DNA from: Rotaria socialis
Taxonomy: Eukaryota > Rotifera > Eurotatoria > Philodinida > Philodinidae
Assembly: GCA_905331475.1 (NCBI GenBank)
Contig: CAJNYU010000018.1
Location: forward strand, 62,001-126,000
Length of the DNA: 64,000 nt
Direction: 5' to 3'
The notes beneath the pieces were generated by a model. The model had not been told where the DNA came from. It saw only the letters and a program-made list of their open reading frames with translations, and ran no database searches. Made by a program: the position numbers and the translations under genes. Positions 1 to 17,869 of this stretch are shown in pieces; within the stretch, counting starts at the first letter, position 1, and each line of letters opens with the position of its first letter.

Positions 1-296
1 ATAGTATACATTCGGTTCGTTGTATGCAATTATCCTATGTCGAATATCGAATAAGATTAAACCTTATTTGTCTGTTATTAAATTGGAACTCCATATAGCA
101 TGATCTATTTTTGTAATTGAGAAAAGTTAACAAAAAAAAAACAAAGAAAATCTTTTGCCAAAAAATAGGTAAGTACAAAGCATTGAATTGAAATAGAAAA
201 GTTAAAGATTTAATTAATCTCAGAATTGAATAGGTTTTTCAGAATGAAAAAAACAATTAAATTTTCTAGATTTAGTATTCATTACTTAAATTCAAA

Positions 297-2283
297 ATGA
301 CATCTGATAATGATATATATCGTTGGTATGCAGATGTAATTGTTTATCGAGGATTTGGTCCATTAATAGCTTGTTTGGGTACGGTTGGTGGAATATTGTC
401 TCTATTTGTTTTTCGTCGAAAATCGTTAAGAAAAAAATCTTGTTCAATTTATTTTTTTTACTTGGCATTAGCTGATCTTTTATGTATGATTTGTTGGCTT
501 GTACATTTTGTTTTACCGACATATAATATTCATATTCTTACTTTGTCGAATTTTTTCTGCAAAATATTTGTATTTGCCATGTATTTTGCTTTTGACTTAG
601 CAAATTACATTCTTACTGTATGGTAAGTTGTTATTTTTTTTAATTCAATTTTGTTTATATTGTAAATTAGAAAGTACTACATTCGTAACGGCATATAAGT
701 CATAATTTACAATATCTATTTTGTATAATCGAGCGGACAATTACTTCATACGCTTCTCGTTATAAGTATCGAGCTTCTTGACACTCATTTAGATATGAAT
801 TGATGTATAATGAGAAGAAGAAAAAGAAAAAGAAAACGTTAACTATCATAGTGTGGCGATGGGAAGCAGGAAATATGTATGAGATCGGTTATGTTAGGAA
901 AACATCAATTTAGAAAGATTAATATCTTGCTGCTGCATTCATAAACAATGTGTAGAAGGCAAATAACATTTCATAGCAAACTATTTTCGTATATAGTCAA
1001 TGTTTTGGTACATACGGTTTATAGGATTGTAAACAATCATACATCGTAGTGTCCTGATAAATCCTGAGGGGGACGTCCTTAACAAATAATTTTTTCGCTG
1101 GAATCTTGACAAGCGCTGCCATGTATGTAAACAATATATAATAGAAATATAAGATCCATCTATAAATCTATTTATGATACAATGAAATAAAAAAAGCGAC
1201 ATAGATTATTTAGTTTTCGATCTGAAGTTTTAAAAATTTACAACTAACGATGCGCAATAGTATTTGAACTGTATTTTAAGTTTGATTTAAAAGAAAAATT
1301 GATCTAGATAAGATCTTTTTAATTAGATTTTTTGTTTTTGACAAAAAATCTTATTGATAGTTACGAAATTCCTTATTTGTTTTTATTTGGATGAAATTAT
1401 GTTGTCATAAACTCATTTAGTTCGATCGATCGTGCGATCAGTGTATTATGTCCAATTCAAAGTCGTAAATTTTGTCGTGAACGAACAGCATATATAATAA
1501 CATTTATATTAGTCATAATTCATACAATATTAAATAGTCATTTGTTATATGGTTTTGTTGTTTTATCAGCAAGAACAATATCGACTCCTCCCATTCGAAT
1601 ATGTCACCATCGTGTTGATTCTGAAACGTATCGAAATTTTTTTTCTATGTATGATTCATACGTTGATGTTATTAAAACAAATGCTATTCCATTTATAATT
1701 ATGTTTGTATGTAATGTAATAATAATAATACGTGTATGTCGATCAAAATCATTAATGAAATTCAATGGGAAAAATCGTTGTAGAAAAGCTAAAAAAAGAG
1801 TTGAAAAAGATCGCCAATTAACATTGATGTTACTTGGTTCAGCTATTGCATTTCTTGTTTTAACATTACCAACCGAAATAAACGATATTATCCGATCACA
1901 TTCACAAGAAAAAGTTGTTACAGAAAAGGCATATCTTCTATCTGCAGTACTTCTTTCACTTGCACATCTGAATTATGCCGTAAGATTTTATTTTATTTGA
2001 ATGTTTTCTTTGTTAAATTTCAATTCAAAAATAACTTTAGATTCATTTTTATATATATACATTAACCGGTGATGTATTTCGTCAACAATTACTTAAACTA
2101 TGGTTAATTAATGCTGCATGGCCTTATATTGTAGCACTTCGCCGATGTAAATTGTCTCCTTTACCATTAACAAGTGAAACAACTATGAATCAACGAACTT
2201 CAGTTAGGAATAATCAAAGTACTCAAATGGATATGTTACCTTTTTCAATAAAAATGAATGATGACAATGATAGTTTGACATAA
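297..2283 (+). CDS. Rhodopsin-like seven-transmembrane receptor (GPCR), 3 exons
   Basis: Exons 297-622, 1421-1979 and 2041-2283 join in phase to give 375 aa. Hydrophobic segments match TM1 (about residues 18-40), TM2 (52-75) and TM3, which starts after a Cys in FFCKIF. The TM3 end, rebuilt across the first intron, reads VCSIDRAISV, so the usual DRY is DRA. TM6 is LMLLGSAIAFLVLTLPTEI, and TM7 ends YAIHFYIYTLTGDVF without a canonical NPxxY. The C-tail is short and polar. It would be a plasma-membrane receptor, probably for a peptide-like ligand, but the ligand cannot be told. The first intron (798 bp) is far longer than the 61-bp second one; I saw no coding sequence in it. Class-level confidence is high; orthology is unknown. 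Confidence 0.85.
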
Positions 2284-3089
2284 TTTTAAATAAAGATATT
2301 AATTTAACATTTACCTGAAACCTATGGTTCTTTTTAAAATTAATTCATACGCTAAAATACTTTTCTTTTTTGTCAATGGCAAGAAAATAACATTTATTTC
2401 GGAAACGAATTTATACTTTTTAGTAGACTCACAGAGAATAAGGGGAACCATAGAAGCGTTTAATAGAATGTTTGGATTACTCAAGAGAAATTTTGTCCTG
2501 AAACTTTCACACGACCATTTTTCATTACCGAGAAGATGTTTCATTGTGAGGCGTCACTCCGAGTGGGATTATAGTGTGTCCCTAATTAGTTTGTCTCATC
2601 TCCGAACTCTGTTTATTTAAAAGAAAAATTCGTTCTGAATTCACTTCAAGAGAACTGTATTCAATCCCGAAATAGATCCATAGAAGAATGCACGAATTCC
2701 TCGGATTCTTCCCAATTCTACCGATGCCGACATCTTATTGGCCTATCTGTTTAAATAAATTTCATGATTATGAGCAAATAGTGACATTATTAATTACGGT
2801 AATTTTAATTGTCTTTTTCTTTGAATATTTCTTTATTGTTCTAAACTTGGTAGACAACTTTTTTAACAAATACGTGCTCACCAGATGTTTCATCGTGTAT
2901 AAAGAAGAACTGTTCAACTAAACATTTTATGAGAAAAAAAGAGAATGTTTTAGGTTTGTTGAATAGTTCAGCTTTGCACGTGAATGTGACCATAGAAATG
3001 ATTTGGAAAGTATTTTTCTCTCGAAGAAAACAACAGTTAAGGAATGCCGATCAGAAGAATTCGAAATCAACATTTTCCATATGGACCTA
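2284..3089. other. Intergenic, nothing recognised
   Basis: Short open frames occur (2324-2620, 2688-2921), but they have low-complexity composition, no family resemblance and no splice continuation. I see no gene here. Confidence 0.5.
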
Positions 3090-3386
3090 CGCAAGCAGAC
3101 AAACATTTTGAATAACGTGTTTCAACACCCAATCGGGAGCCGCGATTGTGAGTCATTAACGCTGATTATACAAACGCAAGAAACGCGTGTTTTTCACAGA
3201 ATTTTCACTTTCAGAGCATAAAAAATGGCTACAAACTACAATTATGAGCGTTTAAACGCACAACTATTCTATAATTATAAAACCATGCGTTTAGACGCTC
3301 ATAATTGTAGCGTATAGCCGTTCGTACGCTCTGAAAGTAAAAATTCTGTGAAAAACACGAGTTATCCAAAATATTTGTCTGCTTGG
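3090..3386. repeat. Fold-back (inverted-repeat) element
   Basis: Nested inverted arms share a centre near 3273. Positions 3236-3260 pair with 3286-3310 (25 nt, about one mismatch). Positions 3186-3217 pair with 3328-3359 (32 nt, one mismatch). Positions 3090-3120 pair with about 3355-3386. An unpaired stretch of about 60 nt (3125-3183) lies only on the left side. The right arm is interrupted at its end by the solo LTR that follows. It carries no open reading frame of note, so it is a MITE-like or fold-back repeat. Confidence 0.75.
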
Positions 3387-3390
3387 GTAG

Positions 3391-3714
3391 TGTGCCACTC
3401 GTTTGTCTTCAAGAAATAGTTTTGCATTCGTTGAGTGCAAAAGAGTGTCCTTATCTATGTGTGACATCATTATTACCTCCTCATCTATGTTGTGATTACC
3501 TTCTTATCTATGTTAGTATTTCCTTCTTTTCAAGGTTGTGGTGTTAGTATTACCTTTGTATCGATGTGATAACGTTGTGAGCCAACACTGCTTAAGGACA
3601 ATCCTCTCACCATATAAAAGGGATGCGAAGAATGCTTGAAAGTCAGTCTGGCGTATGTGTGCTTTCTTCTGCACTTCCAAATAAATAGTCCTGTAACGAC
3701 TCAAAATCGTTACA
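3391..3714 (+). mobile_element. Solo LTR of an LTR retrotransposon with 5-bp target duplication
   Basis: A 324-bp block starts TGTGCCAC and ends CGTTACA, giving TG...CA termini. It is flanked by the direct repeat GGTAG at 3386-3390 and 3715-3719. Inside are a TATA box (ATATAAAAG near 3612) and a poly(A) signal (AATAAAT near 3680), in the order expected of an LTR promoter and terminator. No internal retroelement coding region is present, so recombination between two LTRs has left one behind. Confidence 0.85.
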
Positions 3715-3719
3715 GGTAG

Positions 3720-5731
3720 TACGGAAACAAATTGAAATGGAATAAATCAATCATATATATAGCATGATTCAAGTTTTCAATCGACTAAAATTTGTAAGAG
3801 AAATATGAATTTTCCATTGTTATATCAAGAAATTTTTTCTTCTCAATAACGAAATTTATCGTGATTTATTAATTAATTTAAATGTAATTTCTAATCTAAT
3901 TCTGTAAAAAGACTCAGAAAGCCGAAAGATTTCTAGTAGATGGTATGAATAAATTTCATAAAAAATATCTAAATCGATAAAAAAAATGAATCAACTGAAA
4001 ACGCTAAAATGAAAACGTTTTCTTTTTGTTACTGTTTCTTGGAGTCTATGAAAGTTTTCAATCTGGTATGAGATAAATTATGTAAAGTTTATGTCATACA
4101 ATCAACTTATCTATAGTGCATCGGGAATATATCAAAATCAGAGGTATTTTACATCACATAGAAATACAGGAAACAAGACAGAAACTACTAGAAATAATAT
4201 GAATTAATCTATGTATCGTTGATAGAACAACAGTATAGGTTAGGTTGAAATAGTGGAAAGTCGATTCGAAATTCCATGTAGATTAACAAGAAAACATATA
4301 TTAAATGAAAGCTTGAACTTAAAAGAAATTTCTCTTAGACTATGCAGAAAATATTATTGAAGAAACCTAACGGCATGTTTTATACTAATACCCATTATTA
4401 TCATTCTCTTGATGGGGTGTTTATATCACGAGAATCTGATTGCTCATTTCAACTTTTAAGTAGATGCTTCTTTTTCTTTTCATGCATTATCGAAATCAAC
4501 ATATTGCCGACTAATTTGATAATATATATGACTAAAAATATCTTTCCATATACTTAGTTATCTGTCATTTTGTAAAAAAAAAGCACGATATGTTATCGAA
4601 AAAGTCTTATCAATATGTCTCTTCTTGCTCATTCGCTTTTTTTTCCAAAATTCAGCAGAATTGTCGGACTTCAATTTATCAACTTTATTCAAATGTTCTC
4701 CAACATATCAATGGTGATTCAATACAATAAGAAACAACTTTAGATTTATGCAAAAACTTCCAGTCATAAATAGTAAATCAGATTTCAACTAATAAAAAGA
4801 TTGAAGAGCAGCTGATCTTTTTTTCTCTCTATAAGCCAATTCGATTCTTAGTTAGCCGTGTGAAGGGCTCAAATTCCTATAAGATTGCCATTTAAGATTA
4901 CTAGACTCTGAGTGGTTGATTCTTTTTTTAGTTGATATTTTGAGTGTGCACAACGAAAACATCCACAATAAAATACTTCTAAAGAAAATTCGAGCTATTA
5001 AATTACTATCGAATGGAATATAGAGAAGATAATTTAATAATATGTTTTTAGTTAAAACTTTGTACTTACGCAGATTTTTTATTTTAGAAAATCTTCTGAA
5101 AATTTCAGTAAAAATAATTTTTTCCATCTTTCGCTATTGAACGTTCACAAAAGACGAAGATGACTCGATTGTTGTTGAATATCTTGAAAAATAATGTCAA
5201 AACAATTACTTTGACTAAATCCTTGACAACATAGTAGGATCATAAGAACTGTTAATGGACAACGAAAACAACATCAGTACTTTCTTAATGTTGCAAAGAG
5301 GATGATTGCTTACAAATCGTTTTTGTATTTTATTAATGAACGAATCATTTCTATATGTACAAAACGTGTGCGAAAACTTATAAAATCATTTCAATCAGTT
5401 TGCTTATCAGTTAAATCTAATACAGCTCATTGTCAAACTAGAATTATTATAATAAAATACATTGTTTTACTTAGAAAATAGATAAAATATTTTCAAAAGC
5501 GATGAGTATTTTGATTTCGAACAAAGAACCCTAAGAGTTCAATCAAAAATTATTCACTTATTGTTTATTTTTCGATAATAATCGATTATAAAAAAAATCG
5601 AAGATCTGTGTTTTGTGTATTCATCCATTCTTGAAACAAATAGGTAGTTCAATATACAGATTATAAAAAGCACCACTCAAAAAGAAAAAGAAAAAGAAAT
5701 AGAAATGATCTGGTATTTGCATATGACTAGA
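3720..5731. other. Intergenic, nothing recognised
   Basis: AT-rich sequence between the solo LTR and the 3' end of the ACK kinase gene. Open frames at 4342-4557 (+) and 4852-5127 (-) show no domain or splice support. Confidence 0.5.
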
Positions 5732-11974
<6,243 letters not shown>

Positions 11975-14306
11975 TATTGTTTTTGGATTTATTGACAAAT
12001 GATCCGATCAACTTAACGACAAACAAAACGAACGAACGACCGAACGCCAAGTGAAAATATTAGCATATGACTCATTGTTGAGCTGCATATTTTTTCTTTG
12101 GATCATTTGCTTAAACAAATCAATGATTTGAAACTCATGTGATTTTTCTGCCATAAATTTTTGCTGATTCAAACGAGCTGAACATTTGACTAGATTTGTT
12201 TTTTTTTTGCTTTTTCTTTACATTATTTTTATTCATAAGATGGCGCTATTCGCCAAAGTTTCCTACATCATTATTTATATATTGCACACATGCAATGATA
12301 TTGAAATAAATATCTATTGTATTATCCAATTAAATATAAAGTAATCATACTAAGAAGACTTTCATCACAGGATAAAATCTAGAATAGTGCTTTGTGACAA
12401 GAGAATAATATTTAACAAGTATGTTCGGCATTCCAGATGACATAATTCTTCGAAATTTTACAATGTTAAAATAAATTAATCTATCCATATTTTGGTGTTC
12501 GTATAGATTATAGACAGTAACGTGAATCTCAATTTTTTGTTGCCGATGAACATATTCAAACGAAAAGAATCATGATACTTAGGATAATCTACATGAAAAA
12601 CTGAATAAATGGTTTGTAAGGACGATATTGTAATGTTATATCATTTTAAAACGTCAATCTACTATATCTTTATTGATAGAAAATATTTACGATATAATAT
12701 TCATTTGTAAAATTTACAGAAACCTATAAATCTTTTAATTTATTCTGTATTTTTTTAAATTTAATTCTATGAGAATTATAAATTTACAAAGCATGAACAT
12801 ATACAGTTAATTATTTTCATTAAATCCAAAAAGACTATTATATTTTTACTAAAATATGTTCAAAATAAAATTATAAAAAAAGACTGTTAATAATTCATTT
12901 GATGAGTAGACGAAATTTTTAATGAGTAATTTCGATACATCAGTAATATTTTAATTGGGATAAGAAATAAATGATGAATTTATAAAACAAGCTTTACAGA
13001 CTATCGAATATTTAACTTTATACTAATAATTTAAGTTATTTAATGAGAATTTGCATATAAAATCAAACAAATTATTACTAAACATCTAGAAGAAAAAAAC
13101 ACGTAATCATTCAACCGTTTTATCGTTTTCTTTTACCTAGATATGATCTTCTGTCAATGAGAAATCTGTTTTTGCATGAGATAAAACTATTTCAATTAAT
13201 TTGAATATTGTTACATTGATAAATGCTTATACCTATCAGCATATTCTATCTGATAGGTGCACATATCTAACTTACATATAACATATATATCAATAGTTGA
13301 GTCATGAAATAATTTCATTTGTCCACAATATTCGGTTTTTTTGCCCCATATGTAATACTTCATTAGATTCTTTTTTTATTGAAATATCACAGACTTGCTT
13401 CATAGATAAAACAGTCAGTTGAAACGATGTTTTTTTTGAAACAAAGCTCTCATTAAGGTGCATGTCCTTATACGAACTTTAGTTAGGTTTCATAATAGCA
13501 TACGATTGTAAATATAAAACGAAGTATTATTTGTGCTCGTCTTCAATGAATCATTCGCAAAAAGTCTACTTGAAAGGGCGCATTGAACATTGTTCGAAAT
13601 ACCAATATTGCACAGAGAAAATATTTGGCTGTGATCATTTTGATATGTTTATGTCAATATAAGATTCTTTGAAAATATCATGATAGTTTTCAACGAATAA
13701 TTTATCATAGGCTTCACTAATAGCATCAAAACACTTCTTGTTACTATCGAACTGAAGATCTGATACTTTGTTTGCATCATGTTGAATAATTATTTCTATC
13801 CATTGATTTTTATTATTCCCATTCACTCGAATATCCTGTATTTGGAGTCAATTGGCATAAAGATGAATACACAGAGATCGATCTTCGAAATGAAATCATG
13901 TGATGCATGTTTTTTTGGAGAAACGAGATGCTCAATACAGTATGTGACTGGTCTCGTGAATAAAAATATGAATGAAATTAATTGAAGTTTTTCTATTTAG
14001 CCCCGCTAAACGATAGAATAACGAATTTTTTTAAAAGCTTTCCAAGCTATAGAGTTAGATAAACATGGAAAACTCAAATATTCGAATGTCGTACGATATA
14101 TTTCCTGTTGTTTATTTCATTATCGGCTGAGAAACTTCTTCGGATAACGTTTAAAAATAATTAGATTGAATCGAAATTGGAAAACTATTTCAATTTGGCT
14201 GAAGTGAAATCATTCAAAATAGTTGTTCTAATGAAACTTAACTTTTAATTCAGAGTGCAATTTCATATAAAACATGTATTGCAATAAAGTACGAAAAAAA
14301 TATCAT
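11975..14306. other. Intergenic, mostly empty
   Basis: Promoter side of the kinase gene, then AT-rich sequence. An AACGAACGACC-type short repeat lies just upstream of the kinase start (about 12018-12045). The only protein-like stretch is the weak fragment at 13635-13975, listed separately. Confidence 0.5.
13635..13975 (-). pseudogene. Possible protein-coding remnant with one frameshift
   Basis: On the minus strand an open frame from about 13975 to 13838 (containing FIFMPIDSKYRIFE) ends in TGA. A second frame overlapping that stop continues to 13635 with ordinary amino-acid composition (NGNNKNQWIEIIIQHDA). The two read as one sequence shifted by a base. I do not recognise the family. It could be a lone exon or chance. 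Confidence 0.25.
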
Positions 14307-16626
14307 TTAATCAAATTCTAGTTCATTGAGTAGATAATCAGCTTTTTCATCATTGGCTTCTTCTTTTTCACGTACTTTTGATTGCATAAGAGTATGTTCG
14401 AGTACAGCTATACGAACATCAACACGAATTATATCACGATTTAATTCTTCAATAGCTTTCTTGATTTTAACCAACGGACCTAAAAATTCAACCGATATGA
14501 GATATTTTCAAACCAAAAAACTGGTTTACAAACCTCCATCTGTAACATTTTGTCCAGTCTCTTCCATTTCTTCTTTAATTTGTGATAACTCGGCTGTAAT
14601 TTGAGTTAGCTGTTGAGATTTTTCTGTTATACCCGATGAAATGTGCCGATAATGTTGCTTAGCTTGTGCTAATAAATCTTGTTGTTGATGAAATTCATGA
14701 ACATGATCATTCAATTGAGAATTAATATATTGCTCACCTAAACAGTAGAAAAAGTGTTAACAATTGCCGATGACAATGCTATTTTATTTACGAGTCGTAA
14801 TTTTTTCTAATGATTTAGCAATATCTGTATGAAATCTTGTTAACATTTGTTCAGCATCTTTAAGTGAAGTAGCAATTTGAGATTTATACGTTAAACGTTG
14901 TTCTTGTCGTGCACGCCAATCTTTATTTTCTGCTTTAAATGTTACTTTAAGTTGTGGTAATACACGTTCAACTTCTAATTTCCATTCTGTTGCATCTGTT
15001 GTCGATTCCATAATTAGTTCAGGTCGAACTTCAGGTTCAGACATTGCAGCAGCTCCCACTGAACTTGATTTTAAACCTAATTTAGTTAAAGCTTCCATAT
15101 TGAGTATAGCTTCATCTTCTTCATACTCATCGGCATCTGTATCCTAAAACGACAAAAAAATATTTTTGCGATACGATTTTATGGTATTATAAAATACCCT
15201 ATTAAACATTTCTTCGTCAATTTTATTCACATCAATTTCATTGTCGTCATCTTTAGGACCTGAATCATCAGCATCTGGTAATTCATCAGGTTTCTCAGGT
15301 CTAAAAATCAAAAATACGATGTGTCAATTCAGAATATTCACTTACAATCGCCAAGTGAAACTAATTTTCTTAAGTGCATCATCAGCAAGTCGATTTAGAA
15401 TATAGACAACAGATTCACCAGAACCCGATCGAAGTTTATTCGCACTGATGGTTATATCATGACCCTATAAATGAAATTTATTCAATAATTTTCAATACAA
15501 TTAATATAATAGAGATTAAAATTATTTTGCGCATTAGACTCAAGATAAAGAGTCAAATCGATGGTAAAAATATTCGATAATCTTTAAGATTTTTTCAATA
15601 GTTGACTCGACGAAATAAACTTTTTTCGAATCAAAACTCAATTCATGAAGTTACCAACAATAACTGAATTGATAATGTTGCTAAAAATAGAGCAGAATGA
15701 AGTTTTTATGACGAATTACTATTGAAATCTGTCATAAACAAGAAACATGCTCGAAATATTTTTTATCGTCACAATCACAATCACAATCAAAACAATACTA
15801 TGAACATATCACATGTGCATCGAGTTCCATGAAGATAAATAACTAAATTGAAATATTTACGAGCAGAAAAATATCAATCTGCTTATATAAAATTTAATAC
15901 TACTCGCAGCTTTTCTTCATTATAACGCGACTCTCAGAATAAAAAATGTTCAACTTTTCGTAACTTTCTTAAGATGTAACGAATGATTTAGAAATAAATA
16001 AACCAATTATTCCAACTTATCTTATACTATACTTTGTAAAAAAAAATAAATTGTTTTCTTAAAATCTATTTCTTATGAATTGCAAGAAGAAGTTTTTCCA
16101 AAAGAAAATACGACAGACTTCACAGAACACCGAATAGAAAAACAATTTAAACTATTCAGATTAGAATTTTTTTCTCAATCATGAAGGCAGTTGAAACAAT
16201 TCATTTGTGCATCGAATTATATGTACATAAAACTTACCAGTTTCTTAAATTGGGCGATAATATTTTGAAGTAAGACACTCTGGTCATCATCCTATTTTTA
16301 AAAAAAGCAAGTAATAAATATTGCAAGAGAAACAAACGTTTTCTATAGACCTCGCTTGGCTTTTCAAACCGAATACCACCTTTTTGAAAAAGCCATGCTG
16401 AAAGAGCAATAAAGGCGTGCAGCTGATCTCCTGGATTAGTTGTCACAGAGAAATGAATTCGTGATATTGGTTTCATTCTCCATTTCATAACGTATTCGTC
16501 ATCATAATTAAGTAATTTTAATTTATTATGCAAATTAGCCATATCAACAAATACTTGAAAACCAGCTCCTGGACTCACATCGGGTACTTCAGCACCACCA
16601 GTAACTTTCACTGTATCGTCAGCCAT
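14307..16626 (-). CDS. IFT57: Intraflagellar transport protein 57 (IFT-B), 7 exons
   Basis: Exons in coding order: 16626-16351, 16291-16238, 15464-15346, 15300-15198, 15143-14792, 14737-14534, 14479-14307. Product 426 aa, against 429 in human. The N-terminal CH-like region is recognisable (KLKLLNYDDEY, TNPGDQLHAF), followed by LRSGSGESVVYILNRLADDA. An acidic linker leads to the conserved WKLEVERVLPQLKVT and a coiled-coil C-terminal half. The start at 16626 (MADD) was chosen over an upstream in-frame ATG at 16713 because it matches the family's N-terminal length. IFT57 is a peripheral subunit of the IFT-B train that builds cilia. Intron 2 (773 bp) is unusually long here. CCDC12 starts 362 bp away on the other strand. 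Confidence 0.93.
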
Positions 16627-16988
16627 AGAATATTGTTCTCTGATTATGTTCAATAAAAACTCAACAATGATCTTAGATACTTTCATAGACTCAAACATCA
16701 CTCTTAACAACAACCTCTACTGATAGCACATCAAGTTTTAAAGCTGTATAATTAATTTCAGAAGATGTCGCTTGAATTTTCAATTGACTTTTATTAATTA
16801 GAGAATTTAAAAAAAGGAAGAAATTCATTCTTTCGATCATTTTATTTTATTTCCATAAGAAACGAATATTTTTATCTAGCCAATAGATAAGTAAGTCTAT
16901 TGAAGAAAAACAAAACAGCTGTTGTTTATTTATTTCTATTGTTTCACAATTCTTAGTTTGATTTGTCTTAAATTATAATCAATCAATC
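16627..16988. promoter_or_regulatory. Shared divergent promoter region of IFT57 and CCDC12
   Basis: A 362-bp interval separates two start codons that point away from each other, so both promoters must lie here or overlap the neighbouring 5' UTR. I see no unambiguous TATA or initiator motif. Confidence 0.5.
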
Positions 16989-17607
16989 ATGACTTTAAGT
17001 GAATTAGAAGAAGAAGCTCGTAAACGTAAAGAACGTCTTGCACAATGGAAACTTAAGAAACAAAATCAAACAACTAAACGAAAAGAATATGAAGAGGATG
17101 AAAATGACAATGAAACGGAAATAAATAATAAAGAAAAAGATCTACAAGAAACAACTGTTGAATTTCCCAAACCAATATTTCGTAATTATAAGCCGAATGA
17201 TTCAGCACAATTATCAGGTGCTATTATTTTACCTAAACCGAAGTTAATTGATATTAAATCAATGGTAATAAAAAAAACGAAAGTGAATTTCTTCCTTTTT
17301 AAAAGAATTTTAATTTATTTAGATTGAAGATCAACTAAAAAATAAATCAAGTGGAAATGATAATTCTGTTAGTGGAGTCATAGAAGATGTCGATTTATTA
17401 TCATTAGCACCACGAAAACCTGATTGGGATTTAAAACGTGATGTAGAAAAAAAATTAAAACGTTTAGAAAAACGAACAACACGAGCCATCGCAGAGTTAA
17501 CCCGTGAACGTTTATTAGCAGAACAAAAACAATCTCAAACATCTTTAGCTGAAGTTGTAGCAACAACTTCAAAATTAAACGAAGCAGCACAAGATGATGA
17601 TGAGTAA
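16989..17607 (+). CDS. CCDC12: Coiled-coil domain protein 12 / Cwf18 spliceosome factor
   Basis: Exons 16989-17264 and 17323-17607 give 186 aa. The N-terminus is a charged helix (LEEEARKRKERLAQW), and FRNYKP corresponds to the family's RNY motif. The second exon carries the signature DVDLLSLAPRKPDWDLKRDV followed by RAIAELTRERL. Homologues are Cwf18/CCDC12 components of the activated spliceosome, so a nuclear pre-mRNA splicing role is expected. Length is close to human (166 aa). The protein is complete. Confidence 0.93.
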
Positions 17608-17869
17608 AGTTTGTTACTCGGAAAGTTTCTTTATATTTTTTGTGTTGTGTAAATAAAAATCATTAAGATAAAAACGAAGAAAATATTTCAATTCAAAGAA
17701 GAAATAAATATTTTTCTTTTTGTTTTTAAGATGATGATGATTATTCTAATTAAATATATATTATTATCAATTATCGTTGTCAATGATTTATCCGTTTAAT
17801 TGAAATTACTATTCCATTCTGAGTGTCATATTGACACTTTACCTTTTTTTGTTTTCTGTGTTAAATTCG

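Noticed and set aside
16627-16713. Upstream in-frame ATG extending IFT57 by 29 residues
   Set aside because: The extension is hydrophobic and unlike the family N-terminus; the ATG at 16626 gives the expected length.
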